Positions 7,292-11,143 of a stretch of 11,143 bases of DNA are shown piece after piece (the stretch's first letter is position 1; each line of letters starts with the position of its first letter). The stretch covers positions 1-11,143 of the forward strand of contig JAUXJX010000021.1 of assembly GCA_030624545.1 (NCBI GenBank), read 5' to 3'. The notes beneath the pieces were generated by a model. That model was not told where the DNA came from and did not search any database. It saw only the letters and a program-made list of their open reading frames with translations. Position numbers and translations under genes: made by a program. The stretch comes from Bacteroidota bacterium. Its GTDB lineage: Bacteria > Zhuqueibacterota > JdFR-76 > DREG01.

Positions 7292-7303
7292 ACTATATAT
7301 AGT
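7292..7303. promoter_or_regulatory. NrdR-box-like palindrome
   Basis: ACTATATATAGT is a perfect 12-bp palindrome that matches the central 12 positions of the known NrdR box (ACACWATATATWGTGT); the outer two bases on each side do not match. It overlaps a possible minus-strand -10 (TATATA) spaced 17 bases from a weak -35-like TTGCAT. NrdR boxes usually occur as pairs one or more helical turns apart; I find only a CACAAT half-match at 7267-7272 at atypical spacing. The site lies just downstream of nrdR and about 380 bases upstream of the fusion gene. Confidence 0.4.
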
Positions 7304-7470
7304 CGCCATCTTTCTTATGCAAGGTTTAATACGTCTTCCCTAATCGCGACGAAATGGTCGAGTTTGGTGTAAAGACAGAAAAGTCATCTTCTCACTTGAT
7401 AAAGCAATCAACTCTTGGTAGTTGTTTTTATCTGGCAAAGTCAAAGTTCGCTTAACCGGTCAATCCTCCC

Positions 7471-7920
7471 CTACGCTCCCAGCCGCTTCAACTCCTCTAG
7501 AAACTCCTCCTTGCTTTCAAACTTGTGGTAAACCGAGGCAAAGCGGACATAGGCCACGTCGTCCAGTTTTCGCAAGTGCTTCATGGCGAGTTTACCGATT
7601 GTTTGTGCAGGAATGTCGCGGGTTTTGAGGTCCTGCAGCTCACCTTCGATTTTTCCGACGGTCAGGTCGATCTGCTCGGCTGAGATGGGGCGCTTGTTGC
7701 AGGCTATGGCGATGCCTTTGCGAAGTTTGTCGCGGTCGAAGGATTCCTTGATGCCGCCTTGCTTCATGACCATAATGGGAAGATTGACGAGCGTTTCTTT
7801 TGTGGTGAACTTACGCCCGCAATGGGAGCACTTGCGCCGCCGACGGATGATTTGCCCGTTCGTTACCTCGCGGGAATCGATCACTTTGTCAGAGTTTGTG
7901 CCACAGAATGGACATTTCAT
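7471..7920 (-). CDS. nrdR: Transcriptional repressor NrdR
   Basis: ATP/dATP-sensing repressor of ribonucleotide reductase genes; 149 residues, standard length. The N-terminal zinc ribbon has Cys3, Cys6, Cys31 and Cys34 (MKCPFC and CSHCGRKFTT), with the family signature VIDSREV and IIRRRRKC between. The ATP-cone spans about 47-137 (MVMKQGGIKESFDRDKLRKGI, then YVRFASVYHKF). It loads nucleotides in the cone and binds NrdR boxes through the ribbon. The ATG is fixed by the zinc ribbon at the extreme N-terminus; the ribosome site is weak. glyA lies upstream on the same strand, a common neighbourhood for nrdR, but here 550 bases of repeat-rich DNA intervene, so nrdR probably has its own promoter. 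Its last 56 codons are duplicated as a pseudogene at 1518-1688. Confidence 0.97.
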   Translation of the reverse strand: MKCPFCGTNSDKVIDSREVTNGQIIRRRRKCSHCGRKFTTKETLVNLPIMVMKQGGIKESFDRDKLRKGIAIACNKRPISAEQIDLTVGKIEGELQDLKTRDIPAQTIGKLAMKHLRKLDDVAYVRFASVYHKFESKEEFLEELKRLGA

Positions 7921-7989
7921 AGTTTAATCCCGAGCAATTAACTGAACACACAGTGAATGAGTTTGTCTGTCCTGCCTTAAGATTTTTTT

Positions 7990-8315
7990 GAACCGCGAAG
8001 ACGCAAAGAGCTCTAAGAAAAACGTCATATTAATCGAGAGGGGTCTCATGATATCTTACTTGGTTAATTCATAAACCGCAGAGCGCGCAGAGGGTACAGA
8101 GTTGTTTTCATGAGACTTAACCATAGTATTTCTTAGCTTTTCTTGCATTTCATTCAACACTATTTGGCAAATCAATGCGTCTGTTTAACTGTTTGTTTTT
8201 ATTTAATCTCTGCGTTCTCAGCGACCTCTGCGGTGAATAATTCAGGCTTAGCGTTCTTCGCGACTTGGTAATTACTTTTTTCGGTGTCCTTCGGTGTTGT
8301 TCAGTGTTCAGAGTC
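7990..8315. repeat. Nested degenerate inverted-repeat array
   Basis: Five related units: A 7990-8017, B 8073-8104, C 8208-8236, D 8247-8270, E 8281-8315. D on the opposite strand resembles A (both contain CGCGAAGA, then CGC and TAAG), and C on the opposite strand resembles B (both contain ACCGCAGAG). The order A-B / C-D is therefore nested and symmetrical, as in a large imperfect inverted repeat. E reads as ACACCGAAGGACACCGA on the minus strand. A further exact 9-bp pair, GTCTCATGA (8043-8051) and TCATGAGAC (8108-8116), flanks unit B. This could be a non-autonomous mobile-element remnant or a structured intergenic repeat; no target-site duplication is obvious. Confidence 0.6.
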
Positions 8316-8401
8316 TTTTTTTTACCAAGCAAAAACGATGTCATTCAGGAGGAATTTTTTTTGCGTCTCTCTGAAGCTTGTCAAATATCCTAAAAAAGAT
8401 T

Positions 8402-8456
8402 CCCTTCAACATGTTCAGGCTTCGTCGTGAGCTCAGCCGAACGGACAGGCTCCCAG
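8402..8456. repeat. Imperfect inverted repeat downstream of glyA
   Basis: Two arms, CCCTTCAACATGTTCAGG and the reverse complement of GTGAGCTCAGCCGAACGG, share a CC-TTC...TTCA/CTCA pattern. The sequence resembles the widespread CTTCGACAAGCTCAGG-type intergenic repeats. It lies 18 bases after the glyA stop and may stabilise or end the glyA transcript, but there is no T-run. Confidence 0.45.
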
Positions 8457-8473
8457 AATAACAAAATGGTTGG

Positions 8474-9775
8474 TTAATCCGGTACGTCATACAGCGGAAA
8501 CTGCCTGCACAGTTCCGTTACCTCTTTCGACACAGTCCGGATCACATCCTCATTCTCCAAATCGGAAAGCACGCGGTCGATAAGAGAAGCGATGATGCGC
8601 ATCTGTTCTTCCTTCATGCCGCGGGTCGTCATGGCTGGGGGGCCCAACCGGATGCCACTGGTCACAAACGGACTCTGTGTATCGAATGGCACCATATTCT
8701 TATTCACAGTGATTCCCGCATTCTCCAAAGCACGCTCCGCGGCCCGGCCCGTCATGCCACGATTGGATAGATCGACCAGAAAGACATGGGTATCGGTTCC
8801 GCCAGATACAATATGATAGCCCTTGTCCGACAGAGCCTGTGCCAGGGTTTTGGCGTTAGATATGATCTGTTTTGAATATTCCTTGAAAGACGGCTCCAGG
8901 GCTTCTTTAAAGGCGACCGCCTTGGCGGCGATGACGTGCATGAGCGGCCCGCCCTGCGCTCCGGGAAACACTGCACTGTCAAACACCTCCGACCACTTCT
9001 TGACCTTTCCCTTCGGCGTCGTTATTCCCATGTCGTTCTCGCCATTGCTGCCTACCAGAATCATACCGCCGCGAGGGCCCCTCAGCGTCTTGTGCGTGGT
9101 CGTGGTCGTGATATGAGCATGGGGGATTGAGCTTTTGATCAGGCCTGAAGCGATTAAACCGGCGGGATGGGCGATGTCAGCCATCAATTTCGCACCGGTT
9201 TCATCGGCAATCTGGCGAAACGCGGCATAATCGATTTCGCGACCGTAAGCGCTGGCGCCCGCCAGAATCAGTTTCGGTTTTTCTCTCCTGGCAATATCCT
9301 CGACTTCATCCAAGTCGATATAGCCGGTATCCTTCCTGACGCCGTAGGGAATCACATGGAAATAGATGCCGGAGATGTTTACCGGACTGCCATGAGTAAG
9401 ATGTCCGCCGTGGGCCAGGTTCATACCCATGAATTTATCACCAGGCTTGAGCAACGCTAGAAAAGCCGCCGTATTCGCCTGGGCACCGGAATGGGGCTGG
9501 ACATTGGCATGATCCGCGTCGAACAATCTGCAGGCCCGCTCCCTGGCAAGCTCTTCTGCAATATCGACAAATTTACAGCCACCATAGTAGCGCTTATTGG
9601 GAAGACCCTCGGCGTATTTGTTCGTCATCACGTTTCCGAGGGCTTGTGTAACTGCAGGGCTTACAAAGTTCTCCGAAGCTATCAATTCCAACGTATTATT
9701 TTCACGCTGGATTTCCCCAACGATAGACTCATAAATCTCGGGATCAGCGGATTTCAGAAATTGGTAGTCAAACAT
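8474..9775 (-). CDS. glyA: Serine hydroxymethyltransferase
   Basis: PLP enzyme converting serine and tetrahydrofolate to glycine and 5,10-methylene-tetrahydrofolate in the cytosol; main source of one-carbon units for dTMP, purines and methionine. The 433 residues carry the full active site: [13 protein letters not shown] (54-66), S-G-A-Q-A-N (96-101), Asp200 and His203 ([10 protein letters not shown]), the PLP-binding Lys229 in [15 protein letters not shown], and Arg376 (SGIRLGPPA) for the substrate carboxylate. A stretch of extra residues (about 242-265) before FPGAQGG makes it longer than the 417-residue E. coli enzyme and is of the kind I associate with FCB-group bacteria. The ATG start fits the family N-terminus, although no strong Shine-Dalgarno is seen. 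A terminator lies between it and the upstream TPR gene, so it is probably transcribed from its own promoter at about 9776-9829. Confidence 0.98.
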   Translation of the reverse strand: MFDYQFLKSADPEIYESIVGEIQRENNTLELIASENFVSPAVTQALGNVMTNKYAEGLPNKRYYGGCKFVDIAEELARERACRLFDADHANVQPHSGAQANTAAFLALLKPGDKFMGMNLAHGGHLTHGSPVNISGIYFHVIPYGVRKDTGYIDLDEVEDIARREKPKLILAGASAYGREIDYAAFRQIADETGAKLMADIAHPAGLIASGLIKSSIPHAHITTTTTHKTLRGPRGGMILVGSNGENDMGITTPKGKVKKWSEVFDSAVFPGAQGGPLMHVIAAKAVAFKEALEPSFKEYSKQIISNAKTLAQALSDKGYHIVSGGTDTHVFLVDLSNRGMTGRAAERALENAGITVNKNMVPFDTQSPFVTSGIRLGPPAMTTRGMKEEQMRIIASLIDRVLSDLENEDVIRTVSKEVTELCRQFPLYDVPD

Positions 9776-9829
9776 TTTGCTGTCACATGATTGTTTTCAG
9801 GCCCATCAAAACTGATTGCATCAAAATAG

Positions 9830-9854
9830 AATTGGCGTCCTAAAGACGCCAATT
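9830..9854 (-). terminator. Perfect 10-bp hairpin between TPR gene and glyA
   Basis: AATTGGCGTC (9830-9839) and GACGCCAATT (9845-9854) form a perfect 10-bp stem with a 5-nt loop. On the minus strand CTATTTTG follows, a short T-tract. It lies 75 bases after the TPR stop and 55 bases before the glyA start, so it most likely terminates the TPR transcript; an attenuator in a glyA leader is the alternative. Confidence 0.6.
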
Positions 9855-9928
9855 GCAAAAATAAATCTGATAAGTTTTCGGGAAAACGAACGACGAACAA
9901 GTTGTTGCCAGGCAAAAGAATTCACCTA

Positions 9929-11143
9929 TTATTTGATCCAGCTATAGCATTTGTTCTTCGGTTCGGAATAAGTGTTCATAAATCGGTCCTCGGTGGTCGG
10001 AAGGAGGGATTCGATTCCTGTCATTCGCCTTCTCGCCCGCTCCGCATAATTGGGATCGCGAGTTCCCTTTTGGAATTCCTTGTAGGCCATTTCATAGACG
10101 AGCCTGTCGTCAAAATCAAATGAACCTTTCTCGGCAGAACAGTTTTTTGCTGATTCCTGGTAAACCATTCCAACGGTAATGAATGCCAGGCCGCTGTTTC
10201 GACTAACGCGTTGAGCTCTCCTGCCCCAGTTTCTGGCAGTTGTGTAATTGCTCTGCAGCCGATAAACATCCGCCACTGCGCAGATGACATCGATATTGTT
10301 GGAGTCAAGATCCAGGATCTTTTTGTAGATGTTAACGGCCCGGGTGTACTGTTCCAAATTCAGATAGGCCTGGGCCATTTTGTCCAAAGCGTCAAGGTTA
10401 TCCGGCTCCTTCTCGATCAACCGATTAAACATGGAGAGGGACTTCGAAAAATTGCCTTGGTCAAAATAGGCTATGGCCAACTCGAACATCAGGCTCGTAT
10501 CATCAGGATGTTGGACCAACAATTCTTCCTTTTTCTGCAAGGCCTCAGCTCCCCGGCCGGTTGCTCTGTAAAGACCTGTCAGCGTCTCTTGCGCGTCTCG
10601 ATCATCCGGGACCAGCTGGACGTAATCCTCGTACGCCTCGATGGCCTGTTCATTTTGCCGTGTTCGACGATAGAGATCCCCAAGAATTTTGTAGGTAGCG
10701 CTTTTTTCCGGTTCCAGCTCGGCCACTTTTTTATAATGCTCTATGGACTCATCCGATTGATTTTTTCGCCTAAGAATAAAACCCAGATTCTCATGAAGAT
10801 AAGCATCATCTGGAAAGAACTTCAGTCCCTCCCTATAAGAGAATTCAACACTGTCTGGTTTGTTTTCATGAACATAGGAATTTGCCAAACGCGCGTGAAT
10901 GTCACGATAGTGGAATTTTTGTGCGAGCCGCATTTCAGGATCTAATTTGATTACCCGCCAAATATAATGCTTGGCTTCTGGATAATTCTCATTCTTATAA
11001 TACTCGTAGGCAGTGCTCCAATACTTCTGGATTTCGAACTCTTTGATCTTCCGGAGCGAGTCCTCTATCGCCTTCTTCCTTTCGGGGGACATTGCCTGCT
11101 CAGTACTCTTCGATTGGGTGCATCCAACAAAATATACTATGTA
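9929..11143 (-). CDS. TPR-repeat lipoprotein (N-terminus beyond the window)
   Basis: Tetratricopeptide-repeat protein of at least 404 residues. The frame stays open above the ATG at 11090-11092 to the window edge and reads YIVYFVGCTQSKSTEQA before it. VGC is a lipobox, with the lipidated Cys codon at 11120-11122, so the true start is outside and that ATG is internal. Eight or nine consecutive 34-residue TPR units follow, e.g. AYLHENLGFILRRKNQSDES and ALDKMAQAYLNLEQYTRAVN, with typical ...EPD... turns. The C-terminal ~60 residues leave the repeat pattern (YKEFQKGTRDPNYAERARRR, then LLPTTEDRF). It should be membrane-anchored in the cell envelope as a protein-interaction scaffold; the partner is unknown. 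Downstream, a hairpin separates it from glyA. Confidence 0.92.
   Translation of the reverse strand, partial: YIVYFVGCTQSKSTEQAMSPERKKAIEDSLRKIKEFEIQKYWSTAYEYYKNENYPEAKHYIWRVIKLDPEMRLAQKFHYRDIHARLANSYVHENKPDSVEFSYREGLKFFPDDAYLHENLGFILRRKNQSDESIEHYKKVAELEPEKSATYKILGDLYRRTRQNEQAIEAYEDYVQLVPDDRDAQETLTGLYRATGRGAEALQKKEELLVQHPDDTSLMFELAIAYFDQGNFSKSLSMFNRLIEKEPDNLDALDKMAQAYLNLEQYTRAVNIYKKILDLDSNNIDVICAVADVYRLQSNYTTARNWGRRAQRVSRNSGLAFITVGMVYQESAKNCSAEKGSFDFDDRLVYEMAYKEFQKGTRDPNYAERARRRMTGIESLLPTTEDRFMNTYSEPKNKCYSWIK

Larger units (their letters stand above)
6914..7470. other. Long intergenic region between nrdR and the fusion-gene operon
   Basis: About 557 bases without a credible gene on either strand. 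It holds the Shine-Dalgarno for the fusion gene (6923-6928), a hairpin at 7143-7178, a 6-bp inverted repeat TAACCC/GGGTTA at 7243-7260, an NrdR-box-like palindrome at 7292-7303, and a weak plus-strand terminator-like hairpin CAACT/AGTTG followed by five T (7409-7429). This is unusually many structured elements for a tail-to-head minus-strand gap, and a small RNA or a long 5' leader is possible. Confidence 0.5.
7921..8473. other. Repeat-rich spacer between glyA and nrdR
   Basis: About 550 bases with no real gene. From 7990 to 8315 it is a mosaic of short degenerate repeats of the CGAAGACGCAAAG and ACCGCAGAG type that are common in intergenic DNA of environmental bacteria; a separate element follows at 8402-8456. 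A 64-codon minus-strand frame (8150-8344) is composed of these repeats and has the Arg/Thr/Lys-rich composition of such artefacts. The nrdR promoter should lie in 7921-7990 or within the repeats, but I cannot place it. Confidence 0.6.

Noticed and set aside
8162..8180. Second -24/-12-like match, TTGGCAAATCAATGCG
   Set aside because: Again 9 bases between GG and GC, and it lies inside the repeat block.
8150..8344. 64-codon minus-strand open frame
   Set aside because: It is made of the degenerate intergenic repeats, has no ribosome site and has Arg/Thr/Lys-rich artefact composition.
10211..10945. 244-codon plus-strand frame
   Set aside because: Fully antisense to the clear TPR repeats; its hydrophobic runs are complements of TPR codons.

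Overview
The window reads as chromosomal DNA from a Gram-negative, probably FCB-type bacterium (Bacteroidota and relatives, or an uncultured neighbouring phylum). This rests on a PpiD/SurA-like periplasmic peptidyl-prolyl isomerase, a TPR lipoprotein with a lipobox, a full sigma-54 with a long acidic region II, and a serine hydroxymethyltransferase carrying the insertion before its 'FPGxQGG' motif that I associate with FCB enzymes. No marker here fixes the phylum. Nothing looks phage- or plasmid-derived, and I see no tRNA, rRNA, CRISPR array or complete insertion sequence.

Layout, left to right. (1) 1-1328, plus: the C-terminal ~440 residues of a PpiD-like isomerase that begins outside the window. 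(2) 1329-1767: intergenic, holding a decayed, frameshifted ~170-bp copy of the 3' end of nrdR. (3) 1768-2385, minus: a HAD phosphatase. (4) 2386-2846: intergenic, then 2847-3233, plus: an orphan STAS anti-anti-sigma factor. (5) 3306-4751, minus: rpoN, convergent with the STAS gene and preceded by a structured leader. (6) 5044-6913, minus: a two-gene operon of a nucleotidyltransferase/CDP-alcohol phosphatidyltransferase fusion and an overlapping HD-domain hydrolase, ending in a good intrinsic terminator. (7) 6914-7470: a long leader or spacer with a hairpin and an NrdR-box-like palindrome. (8) 7471-7920, minus: the intact nrdR. (9) 7921-8473: a repeat-rich spacer of degenerate inverted repeats. 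(10) 8474-9775, minus: glyA. (11) 9830-9854: a terminator hairpin, then 9929 to the window end, minus: a TPR lipoprotein whose N-terminus lies outside.

How the genes relate. glyA and nrdR form a familiar neighbourhood (one-carbon/dTMP supply and control of dNTP synthesis), here split by a repeat block. The fusion gene and the HD gene overlap by 8 nt and are the only clear functional module. By analogy with inositol-phosphate cytidylyltransferase/DIPP synthase fusions, the first enzyme would activate a phosphorylated polyol with CTP and transfer it to an alcohol acceptor, and the HD protein may be the matching hydrolase. The strongest points for follow-up are this operon, the nrdR fragment, and the NrdR-box-like site. 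None of them proves a new system.
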